Origin: Chromera velia
Taxonomy: Eukaryota; Sar; Chromeraceae
Direction of reading: 5' to 3'
Length of the DNA: 56,475 bases
Assembly: GCA_018398765.1 (NCBI GenBank)
Contig: JAHBMJ010000111.1
Location: forward strand, 1 to 56,475
Every line of letters starts with the position of its first letter. The first letter of the stretch is position 1. The notes under the pieces are model-generated. The model did not search any database and was not told the DNA's origin. It saw nothing but the letters and a program-made list of their open reading frames with translations. Position numbers and translations under genes: made by a program. This document shows, piece by piece, positions 46,953-56,475 of this stretch.

Positions 46953-48654
46953 ATGATGGCAAAGTCCGAAGAGAAGTTGCTGGAGAGAGAGAGCGCCCCG
47001 GCAGTGGAGGCGCCCTCAGTGCCCGTGGAGAAGGTCTCAGGGCAGGATGGTGAAAGGATTCCCCTAACTGTACAAACTTCGAAAAGAAAGGATTCCATTG
47101 ATTCGTGTGCAGAGACTCCTGAAGGGTCCGAATGGGCAACGGGGGCAATTATCATCATTTGGTGAGCCAACTTCAAGCCCTTGATGCTCTTGCCCGAAGA
47201 GTCAACTCTATAATGCTTGTTTTTTGTGGTGGATAGTACTCTTGGTCCTTTTCTCGCCTGGTTCCGTTTGAGTCTGTGTCTCTCTTTCGCCGTCTCTTGT
47301 CTCTGCAACTTATACCTTTTCTGCCATGTTTTTTCAACTCCTGAGATGCTTCCCTCTGCAAGCCTCCAAGTGCTTCCTGCTCTCTGTTAGAAAACAGCGC
47401 TGTCTCTATTCTTGTCTCTTTGCTGTACCCTCGTGGGTTTGGGGGGTCTTCTATCCGACGTTTGGGGGACGAGTCGATGTTTGCAGGTACATCCTTTGAC
47501 AGTTTAATGATGAATGAACGGGGCATGCGTGCAGGTACATCTTAAATGCTTGGTGGAATATTGACAACAAAGAGGTGTTGACCAAATGCGGCTTGCCATG
47601 GACAGTTGCGACCTTCCAGTTATTCGTTGGTTGGTTGTTCGTCTTCTGCCCTTTGTGGCTTCTCGGGTGGCGCCGGTTTCCAAGGGCCTCTCGGGGGGTT
47701 GTCCTTCGTAACCTGCTGCCCCAGGGGGTGTGTCACTTCCTGACTCACATAGGCGCGATGATTGCCTTACAGGCGGGGGCGGTGAGTTTTACGTACACCG
47801 TCAAGGCAGCTGAACCGGTGACAACGGCCATCTTGAGCGCTTTGTTTCTGAGTCAATTCTACAGCTGGCCCTCTGTCATTGCACTAATTCCGATAGTTGG
47901 AGGGGTTATTGGAGCGTCACTAGGCGCTCAGGGTGTAGATTCCTTGGGGTTTTCTTGGACCTCATTTCTTGGGGCATCAGCGTCCAACCTAGGGTCCTCA
48001 TCCCGCACAATTTACTTAAAACTCTTGAGGGAGGAAGTGCGACGACTGGTGAAGTCAATGTTCCTCCGATTGCCCTACACAGACCCTGAAGCGCCTGCTT
48101 CTCCCGCAACTCAGACGAATTCTGTGTCGGGGGGGGAGGCAGCACAGGCAGCAGCACTGGCGCTGGCAATCCCGCGTCGTTCGATCACGAATGAGATTCT
48201 GGAGACGATGCCTGCCTCAGAAGCTGCAGATATTATTCGTAGTTTCGCCCCTTCAAACGTGTTTGCGTGCGTCATTCTGGTGGCGTCCTTGCTGACATTT
48301 CCCGCTGCCGTGTTCTTCGAAGGAGCGCGAGCTCTTGATTTTTTTCGGCGTGTGGGAGGAGGGGAGGATTTGGAGGCCCCGATGGGTGGGGATCCTGTGT
48401 CTGCCCGTGGGGTGTTTGGGGTGCTGTGTCGGTCTGCGCTGACTTACTTTCTTTGGAATGAGCTTGCATATGCAATCATGAGAAGAACCAGTGCAGTGAC
48501 CTATTCAGTCGCGAATGTGGTGAAGCGAGTGGCCGTGATGTGCGCGGCGATTTTTGTATTGAATGAACCGTTGAACGCCACTACTGCTGCTGGCATGTTC
48601 ATCGTCATTCTTGGCACCGCTCTGTACACACATGCCCGAACGAAATTCGGGTGA
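46953..48654 (+). CDS. Triose-phosphate/phosphoenolpyruvate translocator family carrier
   Basis: Exons 46953-47161 and 47535-48654 join in phase 2 to 443 codons. The protein belongs to the drug/metabolite transporter superfamily that exchanges phosphorylated C3-C6 compounds for phosphate across plastid membranes, or nucleotide sugars in the Golgi. Family marks: IIIIWYILNAWWNIDNKEVL (first helix, split by the intron), SFTYTVKAAEPVTTAIL with the conserved substrate Lys, and YSVANVVKRVAVM with the conserved Lys-Arg pair. About eight to ten hydrophobic helices are visible. A loop insert (about residues 205-270; TDPEAPASPATQ... to ITNEILETMPASE) is longer than usual. The N-terminus is hydrophilic with no signal or transit peptide, unlike inner-plastid carriers. 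The start is the first of two adjacent ATGs. Confidence 0.85.
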
Positions 48655-50308
48655 CGGGTGAGTGCCTCCTTGGGCAGGGTGAGAGGGGGAATTGGAAGAG
48701 ATGGTCTTCCATTTGAGTGGGTGTTTTTCATGGGAATTATTGGTTCCTTCAAATAGGAAAAGAAGGGTAACATCCTCGCAATTAGAAATGGAAAGAGAGA
48801 GACGAGGAGAGAAGTGAGGCGAGAAGGAACCGTCTCCCCCCCCTGCTCCTTGCGTGTCAACAACTTGCGATTAAAGTGCGCCAAAGACTGGGTTTTCTGG
48901 TTTCTCCCGCTTGTCTTTTTACACTGGCTTGTTCCATTATTTGTTTGTGCCAACCGCATGTGTGTGTCTTCAGTGTTTCCACTAATAACTACTCACTTTC
49001 CTCCTCTCTCTACTCGAATCGAACCGCGAAGCGACGCAACTAAAAGACATACAGCAGAAAGCACAGATAGTCTGTGCACGTTTTTTCTGTCTGTGTCTGT
49101 GCCGACTGACAGAGACAGGACAGACTGATTGCCCGACATTTCCTTTCCTGTTCGTCCTGTCGTGCTCGCTTTCGCGTGTCTCTCCCATCACCCAGCGCAT
49201 TCAGTCTTCCACGATAACTACACCGCTCTCCCGCCCAAATTAAAATTTAGGCAGGCAGGTAGAGGTAGCCAAAAAAGCACAGAAAGAAGGACCGCCCAAC
49301 AGAGAGACCAGCAGAGAGAGAGAAACAGACCTACCGACCGACCAACCGACCGAATTTTGCAAATCGCCTCGTCAGCCACGCAATGCCCAGACAGACGCTC
49401 CATGTCGCTCTATCATGGAGTGACTCAAGAAAGGGAAAACCGGGTACTGGAGACAGGAAAGAAAGAAGCGAAGCAGGGTGATGGAATGAAAAGAGTCAAA
49501 ACGGCTGGCTTCCTTCCCCTCCCCTCTTCTCCCTTCGCTTCCTTTCTCATGTCGGAATATCGTTGTGTCTGCGTGGCATTCTGCCGCTTCCCTGTTTATG
49601 CTCTGTCTGATGGACTGTCTGTCTGTCTGTCTGTCTCTGTCTGTTTGTTGGTGCATCTGACTGACTTCTTCTCTGATTTATCCGCCACTCGCATTCTAGA
49701 TAGGAGAAGTTCGTCAGACAGGAACAAGGGACGGTTGGTGAAGCAGAACGAACAACATACCGCAAGCCCGCTTTGTCTGTTTCGTCCTCTGCATGTGTCC
49801 TTCCGTTGCATGGCTGTCGTGTTTTTTTGGTTTGTTTGTTTGTTTGTTTGTTTGTTGCATGCTCGATGTATGAGTTCATGAGGAAGAAAGCGACAGAAGG
49901 AACCCAACATTGACTTTTTTGCGTGCCCCCGTGATTCCTCCTCCCTCCCTCCCGTCCCTTCCCTCCTGCCTGCCTGCTGCCTTTCGTTGTGACCCTTGCA
50001 AGGGACTGCCTTCCTTCCGATTTTTCTTCTTTTTCTTACAAACAAAAACTGACCTTGCACTGTGCCAGTCGGTCAGGCCACCGTCATTTGGATTGAGGAA
50101 GGATTAAATATCCAAAGATGAAAGGGGTGTGAGAAGAGAAGAGGAACGGTAAAAAAAAAGTATTCGGATGAAAGAGCTAACAGACAAAAGTCAGTGAGTG
50201 AGTCACTCCGTCTTTGTCTCCTTTCTTGAATGAATCAAATTGAACGTGCTGCCTCTTGCTCTTCTCCCTCCAAACTAGGCATGGGCGGTGGGATCCCTCA
50301 ATGAATAG

Positions 50309-50373
<65 letters not shown>

Positions 50374-50829
50374 CCGGTGTGTCGTGTACGTTTTTTCAGT
50401 TTTTTTGAGTGTGCATATGCGTGTTCTTCTGGTTTCGTCGGTGCGTGTGCATCTGGCAGCATGCGATCGTGCGTCTGTTTGTAGTGTGTGTGGAGAGAGA
50501 GAGAGAGAGCATGCGTCTGTTTGGCGTGCGTGCAAGCGCGGCGAGAAGCCGGGAAAGCTGCCCAATGGCTGAGTGAACGAATAAATGAGTGCGTGAGTCA
50601 GTGGATGCATGCGAGAGTGCGGCAGGGCAATCGCCTTCCCCAAGTAAATATGTGAGTGTTGGAGGGGCGTGCGCGTGGGCGAGTATCCGGAGAAAGAGAG
50701 AATCTCACATGGATCATGAAAAATCGAATATTTTTACTCACTTTGCCGACTGCGGCTCGGTTATTTATGCTCCCGCCCAGCCCGTGAGAAGAGAATGCGA
50801 CCTTCAGCGGGGGAGCGCCATGGGGGGGC

Positions 50830-50860
<31 letters not shown>

Positions 50861-51045
50861 TGTGTGCCTTCTCTTTCTTCCTCTCTTTCTCTCTCTTTCT
50901 CGCGATCTGGTTGTAAGAGAAAGAAGGAATGAAGGAAGCAATTAAGTCGGCATGCAGGAGATGCGTAGCTTTCTCCCTCCCTCCTCCCCCCCCTTCTTGG
51001 TCTCTTTCTCTCTCTCTACGTCTGCGTGTCACTGTGTGCGTGAAA

Positions 51046-51079
<34 letters not shown>

Positions 51080-52177
51080 CATTCTTCTTTTTCTGTGCGT
51101 GTTTCATGTCCGCTCTGTCGTGTTGTGTCGTGTCGATCCATGTCGACCGAATTGAAAGAGACGCCGCGGGTAACCGCAGTAGGCTCTGTAGTGCTGCAAT
51201 GCTCACAATGGCATGATTCAATGAAACTAATGGAAGTGTCGGAATGGGTGGATGGACTAGGAGGGAGGAGAGAGGAATTAATAAATCGAGACCCGACAAG
51301 AGGACCTCGAGTGCATGGATGGATCCCTCTGGAAAAGAATGGAAAGGAATGGGAAGAATTCGTGCATACGTGGCTGCATGTGTAAATAAAGGAAAGAGCT
51401 GACAAATAAATCACACTTGAATGAATGAATGAAAGAAAGCATCCATAGAGGTTTCTGAGCATTCGTTGAGGAATTAAGGAAATTTGAAGAAGGGGGGCCG
51501 GGCGCATCGATGCATGAATGGAGTACCACGATCCGCAGATGGGGCCCGGCACATATATATACGGACACGGGAAAGGAAAAAAGACGCGTGCATTGGTTGC
51601 GGTGAGGGGTAAATAAATAAATTCTTTCTCTATGAAAGGCTTTGAAAGCGGGCACGTGTCGATCCATCGTCTTAATTATCTCGTCTATCTGGTGTCGATA
51701 TTGCATGTCTTGTCTGCGTGCGTTGCGCTAGGCCTTGCGATGATTGATGCGATGATTGATGAATTGCCAAACGGATGAACAAATTCAACTCGGAGCAGCC
51801 GAATTTGATTCAATTGCGGATCCAAGAGCACGTAGATGTGTATGCGGTGATACACAGCCACTATATACCGTGTGTTAAATTTAAATTGCCAGTGGTTGAC
51901 TTGAAGTAAAAAAACAATTACTGACAGTGAATGTTGTTGCACGGTGTAGCGGGATCGGTCCACAATAAAACTCAAAAAGATCTTTAATTTTTGTTTTTTA
52001 ATGTATTCTTGTTTAGGTTTTTCTCGATTTAAGTATAAGTTGCTAAATAAGTTTTGCAATTTCTTAGATAATTTCTTAATTAGTAGTTTAACATAATTAA
52101 AAATTCTTACTTTACTGTCTCATCATTATACTACGTCATCGTTTAAACTGTTTATATTCATTTCTCAACTTCTTGCA
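48655..52177. other. Gene-poor, low-complexity intergenic DNA
   Basis: No gene supported. It contains GTCTGT and GTTTG repeats (about 49615-49650, 49830-49857), compound CT-GT microsatellites (50310-50369, 50830-50868, 51007-51077), GAATGA repeats (about 51418-51435) and, from 51960, AT-rich DNA leading into the inverted-repeat element. Long open frames here come from the repeats. Confidence 0.55.
50310..50369 (+). repeat. (CT)n(GT)n compound microsatellite
   Basis: CT repeat at 50310-50342 passes directly into a GT repeat at 50343-50369. The same CT-then-GT arrangement recurs at 50830-50868 and 32969-33022. Confidence 0.92.
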
Positions 52178-52185
52178 TTGAAATC

Positions 52186-53162
52186 CTAGGGGTGATCCCA
52201 ATACATCTATTTAAATTAAAGTGATGATGATTTCACTTTAAATAAATAATTTTAAACTTTAAAATATTTGAGGAAGAAAAACTGAAAGAAAATTTCACAA
52301 ATGAATGATAAAAAAATCAAATGTACTTTAAAACACTGAGAAGACATAATGGCATGATAATGTATAACATAGTAAAAAAAAATGTAATTAGTCTATAGCT
52401 AGGTCTGTAGTTAGTTTCTTAAAAACTTCTGAAAAAAACTTTTTTGCACAAGTCTGCTTCGACTTATCATTTGTTCTCGCCATTCATCGGAAAAAAAGAC
52501 TAGAAAGTGCATGTGTTGCGGCGCCATGGGTATCGTTTGTCTTAGCAAACCTTGGAGGGGATGTTAAAAGATGTGTCCCGACTGACCTAGCGACTGACTT
52601 GTCAGCTGTTATACCTCGGTTCAAAGCCTGTACGTTCAAAGCCCTGCTAGCTATAATCCTGCTTATAGGCTGCTATGCAGCCTTACAGCCTTATTGAAAA
52701 GTCTGGCTAGCTACTAGTCATAATGCACTCATCCGGATGTCTTTCACTGTCATATAGAAGGACTGTCATCTAGAACGTTTGCTATTCTACCATTTGAATC
52801 TGTCAATCTGCTGTTTCTGGATCAATTTCTCTGCACCTGCAATTATTTGTCTCGTACGCCTACATGCATTTAATTCTGTGTTTAGCGCTTGGAATGTGCG
52901 ATTCAGACCTTTGGATTGATTGAGGCGGCGGGATACCTAAGAATTCGAGTTGCCAAGGCCGAACTTCGCACAGCCTTAGTGACGGTCTAAAACTCTGAAT
53001 AAACACTAATAAACACTAAAAAAGTGTAAAGAGTTACTAAAGACTGGTACTTATAATTACTTATAGTTAGTTTTAAAGTGTTTAAAGTAAAAATTTTAAA
53101 GTTTACAGTTAAAGTAGAGGTTTCACTGGTTAATAATTTAAAACTATTGGGATCACCCCTAG
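52186..53162. mobile_element. 977-bp non-autonomous element, 18-bp terminal inverted repeats, 8-bp target duplication
   Basis: The left end CTAGGGGTGATCCCAATA (52186-52203) is the perfect inverse of the right end (53145-53162). The perfect direct repeat TTGAAATC flanks it at 52178-52185 and 53163-53170. An 8-bp duplication is typical of hAT elements. AT-rich arms enclose a more GC-balanced core (about 52500-52980). No transposase frame was found, so it would need an enzyme made elsewhere. Confidence 0.88.
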
Positions 53163-53170
53163 TTGAAATC

Positions 53171-53875
53171 ACAGTTGGATAGGTCGGAGTCAGTTAAGAC
53201 ACTAAAATGAAGCTTAGGTTTCAAACCGGCCAATGTTTTCTTCAAGGAAAAAACACTATTTACTAAGTAGCTTATTGAGACTTTTGCTTCTTGGTTGGCC
53301 CTTGTAGGCCCTCGGCCAGTACCTTCTCTTAAATGGGAATTAATGGGGATTCAACTGCTCTCATTTAAAGACGGTGCTGTTCTAACAATATCTAAGAATT
53401 TTAGGCAGAGACTCAGTGGCGCGCTGTCTGTAAATCATATACGAAGGATCATTGCAGTCACAAGTGACTGCCTGTTACTGCCTGTCATGCTGGTCCGACT
53501 TATGCAGTCCGTCGGACGGAGCCGCGCCTGCATATACGGCCGGCCGGGCGGGTCGGCGGGCGAGCTTCGATGCGCGATCGGCGGCGCCAGGTCCGCCCGC
53601 GGCGCCGCAAAATTCTTGCATGCAGCTCAGCGGCCTCAGCCATATGCAGACAGAATCAAATTCGACCATCCTCCGCCTCTTCCTTTCTCTTCCCGAAACA
53701 TCTGCCACAGTCTCATATAAACCATTCGGTTCTCGTGCTTTGGCAAGAACGTCTGGAAGGTTGACCCGCGTATAGACGGCACGTTTTGCGCGTCGGAGCC
53801 TCTTTAATAAACTTTGCGTTTCTTTCAAGCACCATGACGCTGGCGTCTCCGATGCTCAGTTGAGAAGAGAAGGAG
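53171..53875. promoter_or_regulatory. Upstream region of the nucleotidyltransferase gene
   Basis: Contains a strongly GC- and CpG-rich block (about 53510-53625: GGCCGGCCGGGCGGGTCGG, GGCGGCGCC and similar) 250-370 bp before the start codon. It resembles the GC block in the DRC4 divergent promoter. No coding sequence was identified. Confidence 0.4.
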
Positions 53876-56084
53876 ATGAGCAGCCAAGATGACCCTCCCT
53901 CGAAGGACTTTCCGGAGTGGGACGGGTGGAACGTGAAGGACATAGAGGGGTCGCATATGACATACAAGGCCTTGTTAAGGTCAACAAATCGGTACACGGA
54001 GGAGGAGATCACCATACTGGGACAGCTTGCGCTTAGGAGTCAGACTGAGAAGTGGAAGTCTGAGTTGCAGTCGAAGTACATGGAGCGATTCGATTCCTTC
54101 GGCCCTGCCCAGTCAAAATGGGCAGAGGACCGCTTCACTCTCTTCTTGAAGCAGCAAGAGAAGTCTGTTTCAGAGAAGGATGCGTATCGGCATTTAGTTG
54201 ACTCTTTCTTGGATGACTTCGTGAAAACAGAGTTGGGGGAAGATGTGGTGTGTCGCTTCCATGGATCATCTCTCAGCGGTTTGTGTATCGGAGATTCTGA
54301 TGTTGACCTAGTCCTCTGTTTGTATGGCAACACGAAGAGGGCTTTTCAAGAAAGGGCGGTGAAACGAATGCAGAAAGATGCAGCAAAAGCATTGCAACAG
54401 CAACCGCAAACCCGACACCGAGTGACCTTTTGGGGCAGACGGATGATGGCCAGAGCATGGAGGATGGACGCACAGGCAGCCCTTGATTTGGCCTCAACAA
54501 ATGAGTATGAGGTGTCTGATAGGGTGTTGTCAGTCTCAGCCATCCTCTTTCTCGCTAAGGCCCTTTGTAAAAAGAATGCATGTGGGGGGTATCGGTTGGC
54601 ACAGAGGGCGAAATCGGGGAAGGAAAAGCCCGACAAGGACGTGGACACGAGAATATTTGCGGGTTGTCCCGTACTTGTAGCGCACTTTGCCTGGTGGGAT
54701 GATATGGGCGTTGAGAAACGACTGCGCCTGAATGTATCCCTGTTTGACATCAAGGCCGTCACGAACACGGTGTTCCTCCGTGATTTGGTTTCCCTCGATG
54801 ATCGGATTCGGAAACTAATTCTTGCAGTGAAGCTCTGGGCAAGGGCGGCTGGACTGACAAGGTCGAGTGACGGCATGTTCAGCGGTTTTGTCTGGAGTGT
54901 TCTCACTGTCATCTTCCTGCAAGACATGGGTCAGTCGAGGAGTCAGCCAGGAGTATAGATTCATTTCGGAAAGCTCTTTGTTCTCTTGCTTTTCTTCTCA
55001 TTTCCCTGTTATTCTTGTTTCTCATGAATTCGGTCTCTCGATCACTTTTGGGTCGAGTCAGACCGTGGGTCCCTCCCTCCCGTTCTTTTCTAGTCCTCCT
55101 TCGTCTTACTTCTTGGGTGCATGTCTCATCCTCTCAGCTGTTTTGCTCCATTCTGTCCTCTTTCCCTCTCGTCGCCCTTTGCTCCCCTAGTGACTTCCTT
55201 ACATTCCCTCCCTCCCACTCGGCTGTTCGTTCAACCAATCGCACTCAATGGGTGCCAGGGTCCTAGAGACAGATCCACTTGTGAAGTGATTCGCCTTCCA
55301 ATTGCTTTCCTCGCCGGCTCTCTTGAAGGAAGGAGTTTAGACGCTTACCTGTGCATCATGCATATTCGCTGCATCCATCTACTCAATAAAGCAGGATGGA
55401 CAAAATGGTCGGGGGGTCCCTGTGAATGCTGCCTCTATGCAGGTGTGCTCCCGTGTGGTCCTGCCGCTCTGGTCGCAATGAAGCAGAGAGCAGGTCAGAC
55501 ATTGACGGGAAGGAAGGGAAAGAAGGGGGATGAGAAGCAGTCAGTGAGTCGAACGAGGGGGTCAGCTGTTTTCCCCGGCGCAGTTCAAGAGAAATCTGCA
55601 TGAATGCTGCAAATTTAGTTGGTCTGACAACATGCCATGGGGACGTACAGTGGAAGGATCGTGGGAGAGGGTGGAATGAAAAGCAGGTAGAACGGAAGGG
55701 GGGGGCAGAAGGGAGAAAGACTGGGGAGATACGAGTCCCCGAGAAGTTGCTCGCCGCTTTTTTTGGCACAAAAAGTGTGTGGCTTCATGCCCGATTGAAT
55801 ATTTCGTAGCGGAGGAATTGGTTCCTTTCCTTTTTCCCACGGTGCGGTGAACCTCCAGAAAGAACATCTCACACAAAGCTTTTCTCTCTCTCGAATGAAC
55901 CTGACACGGACGGAAATTCAGCCTGAAGGCCCCACTCTCTGTCTCTCTCTCTTTTCTCCTTCCTCACTTCTTCGCCCTTTCTCTCAGGACCTTCCCCCGA
56001 ATCGATTCTTGTCAGATTCTCCGCTCCGTGCTTGCATTTATCTCTTCTCTGTCTGCCTGTTTGTTTTTCTTTCTTTCTTTCTTT

Positions 56085-56115
<31 letters not shown>

Positions 56116-56116
56116 C

Positions 56117-56156
<40 letters not shown>

Positions 56157-56221
56157 TTCTTTCTTTCTTTCTTTCTTTCTTTCTTTCGTTTTTTCTTTCT
56201 TTCGTTTTTTCTTTCTTTCGT

Positions 56222-56257
<36 letters not shown>

Positions 56258-56475
56258 TCCTTCCTTCTTTCTTTCTTTCTTTTCTTTGTTTGCGCTCTCT
56301 CCGCATGTGTGTCTGCAGCTGCACAGGTGTACGTTCTGGGGGGGACCAGCAGGGGAAGCGCTCTCTTCCCCCCCCTCCCCCCTGCAGATGCGAAGAAGGG
56401 GGAACTACCCATGCCCAACCTCTCTGTCTGCACAATTCTGAACGCTTTTTTTTTCTTTCTCTCTGATATCCTCCA
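53876..56475 (+). CDS. Non-canonical poly(A)/poly(U) polymerase-like nucleotidyltransferase (Cid1/Trf4 type), partial
   Basis: Exon 1 (53876-54929) encodes 351 residues and exon 2 is 55443-55493. A third exon from about 56319 is possible but weak, and the gene runs off the window. The family adds A or U to RNA 3' ends. The nucleotidyltransferase signature HGSSLSGLCIGDSDVDLVL gives the metal-binding pair Asp142 and Asp144. The third strand reads RLRLNVSLFDIKAVTN, where family members usually have Asp; here it is Asn286. The PAP-associated helices follow: RIRKLILAVKLWARAAG and FSGFVWSVLTVIFLQDMG, and exon 2 supplies the usual LPC stretch (GVLPCGPAALVAM). A charged N-terminal 100 residues lacks recognised domains. 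No organelle-targeting signal is obvious. Confidence 0.82.
56066..56286 (+). repeat. (CTTT)n microsatellite
   Basis: About 220 bp of TTTC tetranucleotides with TTTTC and CGTTT interruptions, within the last visible intron of the nucleotidyltransferase gene. Overlapping frames on both strands are repeat artefacts. Confidence 0.95.

Noticed and set aside
51685-52059. Minus-strand 124-codon frame
   Set aside because: Lies in AT-rich flank of the inverted-repeat element; no recognisable protein features.
56028-56466. Long frames on both strands rich in Phe/Ser/Leu or Lys/Glu/Arg
   Set aside because: They are translations of the (CTTT)n microsatellite; all frames stay open because the repeat has no stop.
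1-56475. tRNA or rRNA genes
   Set aside because: No cloverleaf with A/B boxes or rRNA core sequence was noticed by eye; a covariance-model scan would be decisive.

Overview
The window is nuclear DNA of a flagellated alveolate-type protist. The closest match in style is a chromerid alga such as Chromera velia; this is an inference. The reasons are: GT-AG introns of a few hundred bases nearly everywhere, ciliary genes, a plastid-type sugar-phosphate translocator, a TIR-like/TPR gene of a kind common in chromerids and brown algae, abundant microsatellites, and retroelement debris. No rRNA, convincing tRNA, CRISPR or bacterial operon was seen. Exons were built by hand from protein similarity, reading-frame phase and splice signals. 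The modelled exons sum to whole codons, except in the TIR-TPR gene, which is exactly one base too long.

Layout. 209-3464 (minus): a 7-exon BTB/BACK protein. 4346-9060 (minus): a decayed non-LTR retroelement with a reverse transcriptase and a restriction-like endonuclease tail; the tail is tandemly duplicated (two 1.2-kb copies). 9061-12281: microsatellites, an unresolved stretch holding two copies of an intron-like repeat, and an AT-rich island. 12282-18071 (minus): a complete 13-exon gene for DRC4/GAS8, a nexin-dynein regulatory complex subunit of motile cilia. 18788-41991 (plus): a 35-exon gene for a protein of about 4,460 residues. It begins as an RPGRIP1/RPGRIP1L-like ciliary transition-zone protein (coiled coils plus two C2 domains) and continues, in one open frame, into about forty EF-hand-like loops. 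It is head-to-head with DRC4 across 716 bp.

42161-42695: a MITE with perfect terminal inverted repeats and an 11-bp target duplication. 43492-46235 (minus): a possibly myristoylated TIR-like protein with a 126-bp/42-residue TPR array, carrying a frameshift and repeated CGA-to-TGA nonsense changes. 46953-48654 (plus): a triose-phosphate/phosphoenolpyruvate translocator-type carrier. 48655-53875: mostly low-complexity DNA plus a second, 977-bp inverted-repeat element with an 8-bp target duplication. 53876 to the right edge (plus): a Cid1/Trf4-type nucleotidyltransferase, cut off by the window.

The most notable object is the RPGRIP1-EF-hand giant. Its placement beside DRC4 suggests a ciliary calcium locus with a shared promoter. 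The joined architecture is seen at sequence level; the function is inferred.
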